Below are positions 11,045-21,489 of a DNA stretch of 64,000 bases, in pieces. The notes beneath the pieces were generated by a model. That model saw nothing but the letters and a program-made list of their open reading frames with translations. It searched no databases and was not told the origin of the DNA. Numbering within the stretch: position 1 is the stretch's first letter; each line of letters starts with the position of its first letter. The DNA is from Globodera rostochiensis (Eukaryota > Nematoda > Chromadorea > Rhabditida > Heteroderidae), in contig JAEVLN010000013.1 in the NCBI GenBank assembly GCA_018350325.1, positions 1,550,001-1,614,000 of the forward strand, in the 5' to 3' direction. Both the position numbers and the translations under genes were made by a program.

Positions 11045-11639
11045 GAATATGGTCGTGATTGAATCGTGATGAACATCATTTGTTGTGATCACTTTGTCAC
11101 AAATTATTGTTGCTAAAGATCCTCCATTTTGTTGATTGTGTTTTTGAGCTTCTCTCTGCAACGCATAAAAATGCTAGAGCATTAGTAACTAATTCGCTTT
11201 GCCCTCCGGCGTGAATCGGCCCGGGCGGATGCTCGTAATTACGGTTGCTCAGGGCTCCGATCGGGCTAAGACAATTCCCAAGGACAGACATGTTGATTGC
11301 CAAGGACATAACAGAAAACTTTGGCCAAATCCAAGGACGCAAAAAAATTTTCTCCAAAATCCTTAGGGGTCAATTTTTGTGTTTTACCCGAGACGAGGCC
11401 CCGTATCTGGCCTTGAATTCTGTTGTTGGTGGATCCGGCGACGCCGTCGGGAATTATTTTTTCTAATTTTTGACATTTTTGTTAAGAATATAAAATTCAG
11501 GGCGGGCAAAATTTGAAAAATGCATACCTACCTATGTATAAGTTTATTGCGAATGGATAAATACTTGAAATACAATAATAAGCGTTTTGGATAAATGAAT
11601 ACAATAGCTATCATTAGGGCCCAGATTTTTTTAGCCTTT
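11045..11639. other. Intergenic, no gene seen
   Basis: Mixed-composition sequence without a recognisable exon. Open frames on both strands are short and show no domain or splice logic. Confidence 0.5.
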
Positions 11640-12240
11640 TGACTAGGGTAAGACGGGACCGGGACTTTTGGGAAAACCCGGGACCGGGACCATTTATAAC
11701 GGAGCTTGAAAAAAACTGGGACTAAATTTTAGTCCCAGAAAAGACATTTCAGGGTGACCGATCGTTTGGGCAGTGGATCGATTGGGCAGTGATCCTTTGG
11801 GCATGTGACTTTTTTTTGCGAAATAATTAATCAGTCAATTAACTTTTAAATATTTTTTTATATAAAAAAACTTTTAGTTGGTTTATTATTTTTTAAATAA
11901 TTATTAATATAAATAAACTAATTTTTTGAGTACTATTGATGTGTGAACTTTTACATATTATTAACACTTTTTATAATATTTTCTGTTACTTTGTTTTGTT
12001 ATTTTCAACAACTTGTACTCAAAAATATATTTTTTAAAATTATATTTCACTGCCCAAACGATCACTGCCCAAAGGAACCTCTCCCATATTTTAATAATTT
12101 TTTGACTGAATTGCTTTTGATTGAAAATGTTATCGTAAAAATATTTTTAATTAATAAATATAGCGAAAAAAATTTTTTGGTCCAGTTTAAATACCCTAAA
12201 TCTGGCACTTTTTAGTGACTATATTTTAAGCCCGAATTAA
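11640..12240. repeat. GGGACC-word element and nested GGGCAGTG hairpin repeat
   Basis: 11645-11750 is a GGGACCGGGAC-rich copy related in inverted form to 10045-10172. 11755-12080 starts with CGTTTGGGCAGTGGATCG and ends with CACTGCCCAAACGATCACTG, so it is an inverted-repeat element around an AT-rich core. 12105-12210 repeats the 9840-9960 segment. Confidence 0.7.
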
Positions 12241-12377
12241 TTTCAAACTAGAGATATCAACACATCGAAATTTTTCGGCTAGAAATCGAAAATCGAAGAC
12301 CACTTAGCCGGAAGCTCCCCATTTTTAATTGCACCGAGAAAAGTTTTTCTTTATTTTTTCTTCTAACGGTTTTTAAA

Positions 12378-12724
12378 CAGGGGTCGTAACTTTAAATTTT
12401 TCAAAATAAGGACATCATGGGCAAAAAATAATATTTAAAAAAAAATTAGACCAAAAACGGCAGAATTTCGCCCAAGTTTTCGTTTGTGAGGGGGCTGGAT
12501 TTAATATAAATTAAAAAATTTCGCTTCGAAATTTTCTCATTTTGAATATTGGGTCAAAATATTGTGAGAATCTTTACAAAATTCGAAAAATAAGGGCAAT
12601 ATAAGGACGAAGGTCTCAAATAAGGACAAATCTTACAAATAAGGACATTTTTAATTGATAAGATTGGCACCCCTCAAATAAGGACAAATCTTTCTTATAA
12701 ATAAGGACAGTTACGAAACCTCTG
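12378..12724. mobile_element. hAT-type MITE with AAGGACA internal words
   Basis: Inverted ends CAGGGGTCGTAACT and AGTTACGAAACCTCTG, with a perfect 8-bp duplication TTTTTAAA at 12370-12377 and 12725-12732. The inside is built from repeated ATAAGGACAAATCTT. A relative with the same word in inverted form (TGTCCTTTTTTAG) is at 41140-41210. Confidence 0.9.
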
Positions 12725-12824
12725 TTTTTAAAAATACTTGTATATTTTTTGAAATTTCTCTGCCAGGTACCAAAAAATCATTTTAAAAAAAAAGCATCGG
12801 AGCACATAACATCCATTGAATTCT

Positions 12825-13142
12825 TCAACAACTGGCCCTCACTTTAGTGTATTCGTTCAAAAAAGCACCCTTCGGCGTCTGCGTAAAGAATTCATCAAAA
12901 ATGAAATCCGTCAAAAACCCGGCGGCGACTTTGCACAACAGCGTCACTTTGTGGTCACAATGCGCATGGACGGCTTCGCTTTGAGGTCGGCGAACAACAT
13001 ATTGACCTTTGAACTTGAAGCTCGTTTTGCTGAGTTCACCGCGCTCCAAAAACAGGGGAAAGCACCGGTGGTTGGTGGTGCATCGAACTTTGATGGATGA
13101 AGCATTTGTGGCCAACAGCTTGTCGGCTTTCGGCAGGTTCTC
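12825..13142 (-). CDS. Orphan terminal exon, 105 codons, unknown protein
   Basis: A clean acceptor AAATTTTAG|GAG opens a frame of 105 codons to a stop. It begins ENLPKADKLLATNASSIKV and has five cysteines, including pairs near RCTTNHRC and the middle (AHCDHKVTLLCK), ending KVRASC. Base use is clearly coding-like (GC-rich, no stops). It requires a phase-0 upstream donor. The nearest upstream exon on this strand (13487-13698) ends with a stop and offers only a phase-1 GT, so the two cannot be joined simply. It may be an alternative 3' exon of the cysteine-rich gene or the remains of another gene. No domain was recognised. Confidence 0.5.
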   Translation of the reverse strand, partial: ENLPKADKLLATNASSIKVRCTTNHRCFPLFLERGELSKTSFKFKGQYVVRRPQSEAVHAHCDHKVTLLCKVAAGFLTDFIFDEFFTQTPKGAFLNEYTKVRASC

Positions 13143-13339
13143 CTAAAATTTGTTAGTGCAAATTATAGAAGCGGGCTTGATCAAGTGTCAGGCTCGAAAA
13201 TGTTTCTTTTTTGGCTCAACCAAGATTTATCGAGATTCTCGAGTCGAAACTGTTGATCGGTCCTCAAGTCCGAGATCTCTAGTGCAAATTATGACGACAT
13301 TTTTGAGTCGCTTATGAACGATAAGTTTGTATTTATTTG

Positions 13340-13520
13340 TTTTTTTTGATTCAAGAACTCGCCGGGGGCGTCATCTTCTCGAAACGATAAGTTTTTATTT
13401 GAATTGTTTTTTTGGTTCAAGAACTCGCTCAGGGCGTCATCTTCTCGAAACGATAAGTTTGTATTTATTTGAATTGTTTTTTTGATTCAAGAACTCGCCG
13501 GGGGCGTCATCTTCTCATTC
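13340..13520. repeat. Threefold tandem copy of the 3' end of the cysteine-rich gene
   Basis: The last ~35 nt of the exon ending at 13487 (GAACTCGCCGGGGGCGTCAT as read on +) together with ACGATAAGTTTGTATTT is repeated three times in 60-75 bp steps. The copies nearest the gene keep the coding end; the others are noncoding tails. Confidence 0.85.
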
Positions 13521-16500
13521 GACATCGAAATGGCTTCCGGGCCTTTATGGCAATCCGAGCATTCCATGTCCTCGATGCTGGCGCTAATTGCGTTCACCAA
13601 GTCGCGGCCCATCCATGTGCCGAGCCGTTCTTTGACGCCGCATTCCGTTTTGTTTTGTTTGCAGCCCCATTCTGTGTAACTTACGCGCGGATCATCCCCT
13701 GTGTAAAAGTTATTTGAAAAGTCGTTTTCCTTAATTTTTTTTTTCAAAAATTTTAACCGATTCAAAAGCCCAATTAAATCTCAAATCCCATTTTTTTTTA
13801 TTTGGATTTAATAATATTTTTTATGCCGATGGTTGAAATTTTGCGAATCGGCCCCGCGATTCCAACTGCCAGACTTTGAAATCACAGGTCTCCCTGGAAC
13901 TGCCCAATTCCCGATCCCCGAGATGATCGGCGAGTCCCCCCACCAGGGCTGGGCGAACTCGGCTCACACCCGAACTCGAAACCCCCCTAAATACCCGAAA
14001 TTTCGGGTGAGTCGAGACCCGAGACTCGAGACTTGTTAAATTAGATAAAGTCAATTATAGATCATAATGATGTTTTTGACGCATTTATTAAGAGATTTTG
14101 TAACAAAAATTTAAAAATACGGTAAATTTTGAGGGGTCCGGCGGTGCCGATAGACGCCGTCAGGGGAAAAATGAAATAAAAGTGTTTAAATTTTGCAAAA
14201 AAAAAATTCACAATTTTATTTAGAGAAACTCTCAATATTTTTTGAGCTTCCAAAAATCCGATATTTAGAGGTGTATTTTTCCCAAAATTTCGGGTAATTT
14301 TACCCGAACCCGAAACCCCCCGAACCTGCCAGCCCTTGTCCCCCCGCCTCCCAACAAAATGTGCCTAACTCTCAACATTACTTTTGTGGCAATGCGCCAT
14401 GTAACAGAAATGGGAGGCGGCATCACAACCAGTTGTGCTATATTCAACTTGGATGTCTTGGCCAAAGTTAATGCGATGAGCCACCCGGCATTGGAGCGCT
14501 ATACGAAATTAGAAATTATTTTTAAATATATTTTTAAATCCGTTTTTTACTATAAAAATAATTTTACGGTTGACGACGGTGCGTTCCGAGTCGTCGGAGT
14601 AACAGCATTGGAGTTCGTAGCCCGCAGCACAGCACAGACTGGCATTGTACCCTTTCTCCCTTTGACGGCACGTGGCCCAGCCGCACAGGCAGTGCTGTTG
14701 TGCCAACTTTTGGCACTGACCCCAGTCGAGCTTCTGCACAAAAAATGAAACCAAAATAAATGTTAGGCTTAGGTCAAAATGTGTACGTATCAGGGTCAGG
14801 GAGGTAACCGGATGCCGAATTTCCGGACTTTTGTGTGTCAGGCATGCCGGATTTCGGTTTCAAAAATTCGAATTTGCCGGGTTAAGGACTTTTTTGGGTC
14901 CGGCATGCCAGATTCCGGACATTTTTTTGGTAGCCAGAATTCAGATGCCGGATTCCGATCTTTTTTTGGCATCCCGGTTACATCTTTGGTATGTATGGCT
15001 TACCGTTTCATTCACTGCTTCATCCGTCGGAATAACTTCCTAAGGGCATAAAATGATTAGGTCATCAACTCCAAAACAGCATTTGTGCCAATGGTTTGAA
15101 AATTGTAAAATATTTGCCCTCCTTTTTCCGTTTAAGGAATTTTGTTTCTTTCATTTGTAGCCATTTGATTAAAATTGCCTTTTTTGTATTCAATAGAATT
15201 TTTTAAAGTATTTTAAAACATTTGGAGGCGTGCGGAGTACGGGACCCGCTTCCGGTTTGAATCCCTCTCGCCCGAATCTCCCCACAGCCAAAACTTCCCG
15301 AATCCCATCAACGTCTTAGGCTAAGCCTAAGCTAGGTCTAAGCTAGGCTTAGGCCTAAGCCTAACGAATCCCAACCCAGGGTGGCTTAGGCCTAAGTAGG
15401 CTTAATATTAGCTTCAGTACGGACTGAATCAGCCATCGTGGGGGGATTCAGACCGGGTAGCCGCGGGATTCGCAAATGCGATTTTGCCGCACTCTGGTGC
15501 GGAGTTGTTGGTTAAGGCGGTTTTCTCATATGAAAAAATATTAAAAAAATTTTCCCGTTTCAAACAAAATTTTTCAAAAAATTTCATGGTTTACGAAAAA
15601 AATACAAATTAAAAAAGCGCACAGTCGTTGCCATTATTGTCTCGTCTGTCGGCGCAACAACTTCCTAAAATGATGTCAATATTTGTCGCAGAGTTTATTA
15701 TTATTCTGCACTAGGGGCAACACGGGACCGGGACTTTTGTGAAAAACCCGGAAACTAAATTTCAGTCCCAGAAAAGACATTTCAGTACTGGTCCCGAAAT
15801 TTCAGTCCCAGAAAAGACATTTCAGTACTGGTCCCGAAATTTCAGTCCCAGAAAAGACATTTCAGTACTGGTCCCGGTCCCGTGCTCCATAACTGCTAAG
15901 CCCCCCACCTTTGTTTCAACGCAAATGACTTTATCCAAGTAAATTTGAAAAAACAACGGACGTGAGGCACAACATCCACACGTCCATAAATATACTGAAG
16001 TGTCCTTAATCCTCCAGGGTTCTTCACAGTTCCCCCAGCCACAATCGCACACCATTTCTGCGTTGAGAATTTTGCAATCCTTCGGGGGGAGAAAAGAAAA
16101 TAATTAATAATAATAATAATAATTGGTTTAAAACTTAAGAATATCAAAAATTTTGTTTTAATCGGGGATCAAAGGCGCCGACCCTTACGGGGAATGGAAA
16201 ATTCGGGGTTGGGATTCTTTGGAGGATTCAATCGGGGATCAAGGGCGCCGACCCTTACGGGGAATGGAAAATTCGGGGTTGGGATTCTTCGGGGGATTCA
16301 ATCGGGGACGGGGATTGGGAAATTCGGGGAATTAATCGGACGTCATTAAAAGAAAATGCCCTTCCCATACATCAAACCTGAACACATACGCCACGTTGTT
16401 GCGCAGAACCACCAAGAAGACTGGGACATTCGCAGACAAATTTGTGTGTCTCCGGAGACTCCATCCGGCATGTGCCAGCAGTACCAGGAAAAACTGCAGT

Positions 16501-19500
16501 TACCCATGGGCAAACCTTTTTCAATTCCTCATGCTCTACGATAGGGCAGTCTTCCTTTACGAATAATTGGGGAGAAACAACCAATTAGTGAGAGGCAATA
16601 GTCGAGGGGGGATCGGACCAGGGCTGTCTCGAAAATTTCGATGTTTTTCGACGTTTTTTTCTTTCGATTTTCGAATTTCGAGAAAATGGGCCGTCCCCCC
16701 TGGATCGGATAAGTCAGCGCCCGGCCGGCTTAAAGATCAAGGAAGTGTCTAGTTAAAGGCCCGGCAATTTGAACGTCCCCGACCTCGACATGGCCAACTC
16801 CGGCCTTCCTCTCCCACCCGAGGGGTCAGGGACCAACCCTAATTTGAACATTACATTTAAAAGTTTGAAATTTTAAACATTTTAATACCAGATTAGGCGC
16901 AGGAGTTGTCGGCTCCTAAAAAGACATGTATAATTTTCTTTCTTAAAACTGAATTCTAAAATTATCAAAAAATGGTTGTGCCATTTTTTATTTGGCACTA
17001 ATGATGCCCAAAACAAATACACAAATATAATCAAGTGCCATTTTTTATTTGGCACTAATAATGCCCAAAACAAATACACAAATATAATCAAGTGCCATTT
17101 TTTGTTTGGCACTAATGATGCCCAAAACAAATACACAAATATAATCAAGTGCCATTTTTTGTTTGGCACTAATGATGCCCAAAACAAATACACAAATATA
17201 ATCAAGTGCCATTTTTTGTTTGGCACTAATGATGCCCAAAACAAATACACACATATAATCAAGTGCCATTTTTTGTTTGGCACTAATGATGCCCAAAACA
17301 AATACACACATATAATCAAGTGCCATTTTTTGTTTGGCACTAATGATGCCCAAAACAAATACACAAATATAATCAAGTGCCATTTTTTGTTTGGCACTAA
17401 TGATGCCCAAAACAAATACACAAATATAATCAAATGCCATTTTTTGTTTGGCACTAATGATGCCCAAAACAAATACACAAATATAATCAAATGCCATTTT
17501 TTGTTTGGCACTAATGATGCCCAAAACAAATACACAAATATAATCAAGTGCCATTTTTTATTTGGCACTAATAATGCCCAAAACAAATACACAAATATAA
17601 TCAAGTGCCATTTTTTGTTTGGCACTAATGATGCCCAAAACAAATACACAAATATAATCAAATGCCATTTTTTGTTTGGCACTAATGATGCCCAAAACAA
17701 ATACACAAATATAATCAAGTGCCATTTTTTGTTTGGCACTAATGATGCCCAAAACAAATACACACATATAATCAAGTGCCATTTTTTATTTGGCACTAAT
17801 AATGCCCAAAACAAATACACAAATATAATCAAGTGCCATTTTTTGTTTGGCACTAATGATGCCCAAAACAAATACACAAATATAATCAAATGCCATTTTT
17901 TGTTTGGCACTAATGATGCCCAAAACAAATACACAAATATAATCAAGTGCCATTTTTTATTTGGCACTAATAATGCCCAAAACAAATACACAAATATAAT
18001 CAAGTGCCATTTTTTGTTTGGCACTAATGATGCCCAAAACAAATACACAAATATAATCAAGTGCCATTTTTTATTTGGCACTAATAATGCCCAAAACAAA
18101 TACACAAATATAATCAAGTGCCATTTTTTGTTTGGCACTAATGATGCCCAAAACAAATACACAAATATAATCAAGTGCCATTTTTTATTTGGCACTAATA
18201 ATGCCCAAAACAAATACACAAATATAATCAAGTGCCATTTTTTGTTTGGCACTAATGATGCCCAAAACAAATACACAAATATAATCAAATGCCATTTTTT
18301 GTTTGGCACTAATGATGCCCAAAACAAATACACAAATATAATCAAATGCCATTTTTTGTTTGGCACTAATGATGCCCAAAACAAATACACAAATATAATC
18401 AAGTGCCATTTTTTGTTTGGCACTAATGATGCCCAAAACAAATACACAAATATAATCAAGTGCCATTTTTTGTTTGGCACTAATGATGCCCAAAACAAAT
18501 ACACAAATATAATCAAGTGCCATTTTTTGTTTGGCACTAATGATGCCCAAAACAAATACACACATATAATCTCACATACATCCGGACAACATGCGTACTC
18601 TCGACCGTCATGGCAACAGACGTCGGCTTTCTTGTACGTGTTTCTGTCAACACATCGGCCATGTCCGCAATAGCAATGCTCGGCACGTTTTTGGCAAAAC
18701 CAGCTTGTTGCGCCGGGAATCGCCTGCTGCACCACTGCCCATCCAACCTTTGCAAGCGACATCCAATTACGCTTTTCACGTTTGACGGTGCCATTGTCCA
18801 TGGGCTTGATTGTCGGCGGCTGTACAGGGTTGTTTGTAAAGGAGGATTGTACGAGACCGAGACTTTTGGGAAAACCCGGGAGCCCGGCACGTAAATTTAC
18901 CTAGTCCTGTTCAAAAAAACCGGGACTAGGATGACAAAAATACTGAAGCAAAATGATTGATAAAAAGCAAGTGTTGGTCGGGACCGGGACTGGTACTGAA
19001 GTCTCCAATTGTTCGGATATGGGTGGCATTTTCAGGTCCAGTATCCGAAGGCATCACCGTCATGCGATATTCATCAATGTTTTCGTCATCAGTTGGCGCA
19101 GATGATGGCGTTTCTTCCATCAGATTTCCAACGGTTTGGTCATCCGCATGGCCAACGAATGGTGAAGTCGGCAGGCGATGGTCGAATCCGGCATCAACAA
19201 GATGCCCCAGGGAGGTTGAAGCAGTAGTCGGCAAGCGATGGGCAGCGGTTCCGGTTTCGTCACGGTGGTTCAGATGGTTTCCAGTAGCAGCGGTTCCGGT
19301 TTCGTCACGGTGGTTCAGATGGTTTCCAGTAGCAGCGGTTCCGGTTTCGTCACGGTGGTTCAGATGGTTTCCAGTAGCAGCGGTTCCGGTTTCGTCACGG
19401 TGGTTCAGATGGTTTCCAGTAGCAGCGGTTCCGGTTTCGTCACGGTGGTTCAGATGGTTCCCAGTAGCAGCGGTTCCGGTTTCGTCACGGTGGTTCAGAT

Positions 19501-20098
19501 GGTTTCCAGTAGCAGCGGTTCCGGTTTCGTCACGGTGGTTCAGATGGTTTCCAGTAGCAGCGGTTCCGGTTTCGTCACGGTGGTTCAGATGGTTTCCAGT
19601 AGCAGCGGTTCCGGTTTCGTCACGGTGGTTCAGATGGTTCCCAGTAGCAGCGGTTCCGGTTTCGTCACGGTGGTTCAGATGGTTTCCAGTAGCAGCGGTT
19701 CCGGTTTCGTCACGGTGGTTCAGATGGTTCCCAGTAGCAGCGGTTCCGGTTTCGTCACGGTGGTTCAGATGGTTCCCAGTAGAAGCGGTTCCGGTTTCGT
19801 CACGGTGGTTCAGATGGTTCCCAGTAGAAGCGGTTCCGGTTTCGTCACGGTGGTTCAGATGGTTTCCAGTAGAAGCGGTTCCGGTTTCGTCACGGTGGTT
19901 CAGATGGTTCCCAGTAGCAGCGGTTCCGGTTTCGTCACGGTGGTTCAGATGGTTCCCAGTAGCAGCGGCTTCGGTTTCGTCACGGTGGTTCAGATGGCTC
20001 CCAGTAGCAGCGGATTCGGTTTTGGCTGCTTCAGTAACCGAAGTTACGACGGGCAACAAAGCCGTGAGCACGACAGTCACCGTGCAGCTTAACAGCAT
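13487..20098 (-). CDS. Large secreted cysteine-rich protein with 15-aa N-terminal repeats
   Basis: The start at 20098 gives a signal peptide (MLLSCTVTVVLTALLPVVTS). About 17 repeats of a 15-residue unit follow (RDETGTAATGNHLNH), then an acidic tail to about 19000. Downstream coding exons, all phase-compatible: 18580-18819 (80 codons), 16378-16554, 15909-16079 (donor uncertain), 14568-14733, 14370-14498, 13487-13698. The exons at 18580 and 14568 share C-x6/7-C-x-C-G-x3-C-x11-CC-x7-CC. The exon at 15909 has a looser version ending CGCC, and others have different Cys patterns. The join between the repeat exon and 18819 is not resolved because a GGGACC element sits there; two adjacent genes are possible. 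At 14370 the frame either splices (phase 1, GTTAGG) to 13698 or stops two codons on. The function is unknown. A secreted, disulfide-rich, probably glycan- or host-facing protein is inference. Confidence 0.65.
13945..14338. mobile_element. hAT-type element with CTCGAG/ACCCGAA words
   Basis: Inverted ends CAGGGCTGGGCG and CTGCCAGCCCTTG, with both flanks reading GTCCCCCC. The interior repeats CCCGAACTCGAAACCC and GAGTCGAGACCCGAGACTCG. It contains GGCGGTGCCGATAGACGCC, the recurrent motif also seen near 26070, 30790, 35090, 40070 and 63740. It is inserted in the last intron of the cysteine-rich gene. Confidence 0.7.
15240..15480. repeat. TAGGCTTAAGCCTA-word repeat
   Basis: A run of TAGGC/GCCTA words (GGCTAAGCCTAAGC, AGGCTTAGGCCTAAGCC) within an intron-sized gap between exons at 14733 and 15909. 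The same word set occurs around 20740-20780, 21055-21130 and 21390-21470. Confidence 0.6.
15715..15890. repeat. GGGACC-word element with three ~39-bp tandem units
   Basis: It begins CTAGGGGCAACACGGGACC and holds three copies of AATTTCAGTCCCAGAAAAG plus ACATTTCAGTACTGGTCCCG, ending GGTCCCGGTCCCGTGCTCCA. It is of the same family as 10045-10172 and 11645-11750. Confidence 0.8.
16155..16335. repeat. Two ~70-bp tandem units of ATCGGGGATCAAAGGCGCC
   Basis: ATCGGGGATCAAAGGCGCCG followed by ACCCTTACGGGGAATGGAAA and TTCGGGGTTGGGATTCTT is repeated twice with about 95% identity. A partial third copy (ATCGGGGACGGGGATTGGG) follows. It sits in an intron of the cysteine-rich gene. Confidence 0.8.
16775..16841. 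mobile_element. Short hAT-type element lacking its left end
   Basis: The right end GACCAACCCTA matches the TAGGGTTGGTC family (28839, 33592). A perfect 8-bp duplication ATTTGAAC flanks it (16767-16774, 16842-16849), but the left end starts directly at GTCCCCGACC without TAGGGTTG. It looks like end loss after insertion. Confidence 0.8.
16976..18570. repeat. 57-bp minisatellite, about 28 copies, intronic
   Basis: The unit ATTTTTTGTTTGGCACTAAT plus GATGCCCAAAACAAATACAC plus AAATATAATCAAGTGCC is nearly identical in all copies. Variants are GTTT/ATTT, GATG/AATG, CAAA/CACA and AAGTG/AAATG. Because 57 is a multiple of 3 and the unit has no stop in several frames, long open frames of over 500 codons appear on both strands; these are artefacts of periodicity. 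The GTATGTGAG donor at 18579 removes it as an intron of the cysteine-rich gene. Confidence 0.95.
18840..18990. mobile_element. GGGACC-word element at the unresolved exon junction
   Basis: Contains GAGACTTTTGGGAAAACCCG, CCGGGACTAGGATGAC and TCGGGACCGGGACTGGTACT. It separates the repeat-coding exon (ending about 19000) from the first cysteine exon (18819) and prevents a confident splice assignment. Ends were not located. Confidence 0.55.
19235..20035 (-). repeat. 45-bp coding tandem repeat, about 17 copies
   Basis: On + the unit reads CGGTTCCGGTTTCGTCACGG, TGGTTCAGATGGTTTCCAG, TAGCAG. It encodes a 15-residue unit on the minus strand with only silent or single-residue variants (TAATG/TASTG, SH/NH). 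The repeats begin directly after the signal peptide. Confidence 0.95.
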
Positions 20099-20126
20099 CA
20101 ATTAACGGCACTGACTGAATTTTTTT

Positions 20127-20560
20127 TTAGGCATTATTCTTTTTAAATATTATTATGCAATTGCAAACGGAAAACGAATATTTTAAAATTGTGTGGAGGA
20201 ACCAAATGGTAAAGCCATCGCCCCCGCGTCCCACTTTTATGCCTAAACGGAGCAACAGAACAGAGAGACGTGACCAAATTGATGAAAGCAGCAGCCAATG
20301 GGAGAAAGGAGTGGCCGTCCATCGTTTTGCCGTTGGGGGAAAAAAACAAAAAAATTCCCCCCGGGGGCTCAATGGGTGGGGGTTTTGTGTATATGTGTGC
20401 CCCATAATATGGCTTAATCATCAGTTATCACAGCGAAATCTGTCGTTTTTGTCGGAATTCAATGGTGTGAAAGGGTGGCGAGCGGTTCAAATGGAATAAA
20501 TTGGGTGGGTAGCGGACGGACGGACAGCTGTGGAGTGACCGGACGTGGACCATTCGTAAT
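20127..20560. other. 5' flank of the cysteine-rich gene, no gene seen
   Basis: Mixed composition with a CCCCCGGGGGCTCA hairpin near 20358. Short open frames on both strands have no recognisable features. It likely includes the promoter of the minus-strand gene that starts at 20098. Confidence 0.5.
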
Positions 20561-20569
20561 CGTTTTAGT

Positions 20570-20671
20570 TAGGGTTCAGCCCCGACCCCTCGGGGGCGGC
20601 GGAAAAAGTCGGGGTCGGGGTTTTCGTCCCCGACTAAAAAAGTCGGGGTTCGGGGACGGGGTTGAACCCTA
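20570..20671. mobile_element. hAT-type MITE with GTCGGGG words
   Basis: Ends TAGGGTTCAGCCCCGACCCC and GGGGTTGAACCCTA, with flanking octamers GTTTTAGT and GTTTTAAT (7 of 8). The inside is alternating GTCGGGGTTCGGGG and its complement. Confidence 0.85.
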
Positions 20672-20790
20672 GTTTTAATCGCTGGCAAAGTGTTGGCTAC
20701 CAGTCCGAAGCCCACTCTAAGTGCCGATTCAGTCCCGGGTACTAAAGCTAAGCTTGAGCCTACTTAGGCCTAAACCACCCTGGCTGGTGA

Positions 20791-21370
20791 CCGGAAAATG
20801 CGTCAGTGGAAAATGCGTCAGTAGAAAATGCGTCAGTGATTATCAAAAGTCGAGAAAAAAGTGTTTTTATCGGATTTAGGTGCTTAGACTATAATTCTAA
20901 CATCCATTTCTGCCGATTTCGAACCTCGAACCAAATTCGAACAATTTTACAAAAATCCATTTTGGTCTCCAAATCATTCAAAAATATAAATTCGATTATT
21001 ACTTTCGTTGTAAAGTGTCTTGAATCTCACCCAAGCCAAAACATAATCTTAACGTCTTAGGCTAAGCCTAAGCATAGGCTTAAGCTATGCTTAGAGGCCT
21101 CAGCCTAACAAATCCTAAGCGAGGTTGGCTTAGGTTAGCTTCAGTACTAGACAGAATTGGCAATCGTGGTTGGCTTCGGGCGGGTTAGCCGCCAAACTTG
21201 ATTTTTGGAAAAATTTGAATTTTCGACTAAATGTTCGAATTCTGGTCCGGGGTTCGGAATTGGCTGTAACAGAGCTCAAATTGGATTCTTAGACCCCAAA
21301 AACCTCCAGAAAAATGTTTTGCATGACTTTTAATAATCACTGACGCATTTTCCACTGACGCATTTTCCGG
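20791..21370. mobile_element. Inverted-repeat element with AAAATGCGTCAGTG ends
   Basis: The left end CCGGAAAATGCGTCAGTGG is followed by a second and third AAAATGCGTCAGT. The right end is the complement, CACTGACGCATTTTCC, twice. The interior carries the TAGGCTTAAGC word set. The target-site duplication is unclear; CCCTGGCTGG stands just outside both ends. Confidence 0.75.
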
Positions 21371-21489
21371 GAGCCCCCTGGCTGGGGTTTGTTAGGCTTA
21401 AGCGTAAGTCGAAGCTAGCCTAACTCTAAGCATAGCTTAGACCAAGCTTAGGTGTAGGCACCAAACCGAAAAGTGCCGTGAAAACAGGG

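Noticed and set aside
13821..14054. Paired short frames over CTCGAG words
   Set aside because: They lie in a hAT-type element with inverted ends; such frames recur wherever this word does.
16882..18801. A 639-codon minus frame and a 565-codon plus frame through the 57-bp array
   Set aside because: Both arise because the unit is 57 bp with no stop in several frames. A strong GTATGTGAG donor ends the real cysteine exon at 18580, so the array is intronic.
18957..20105. Long plus-strand frame (VPVSSRWFRWFPVAA repeats) opposite the cysteine-rich gene
   Set aside because: It is the antisense of the 45-bp coding repeats. Only the minus strand offers a signal peptide before the repeats.
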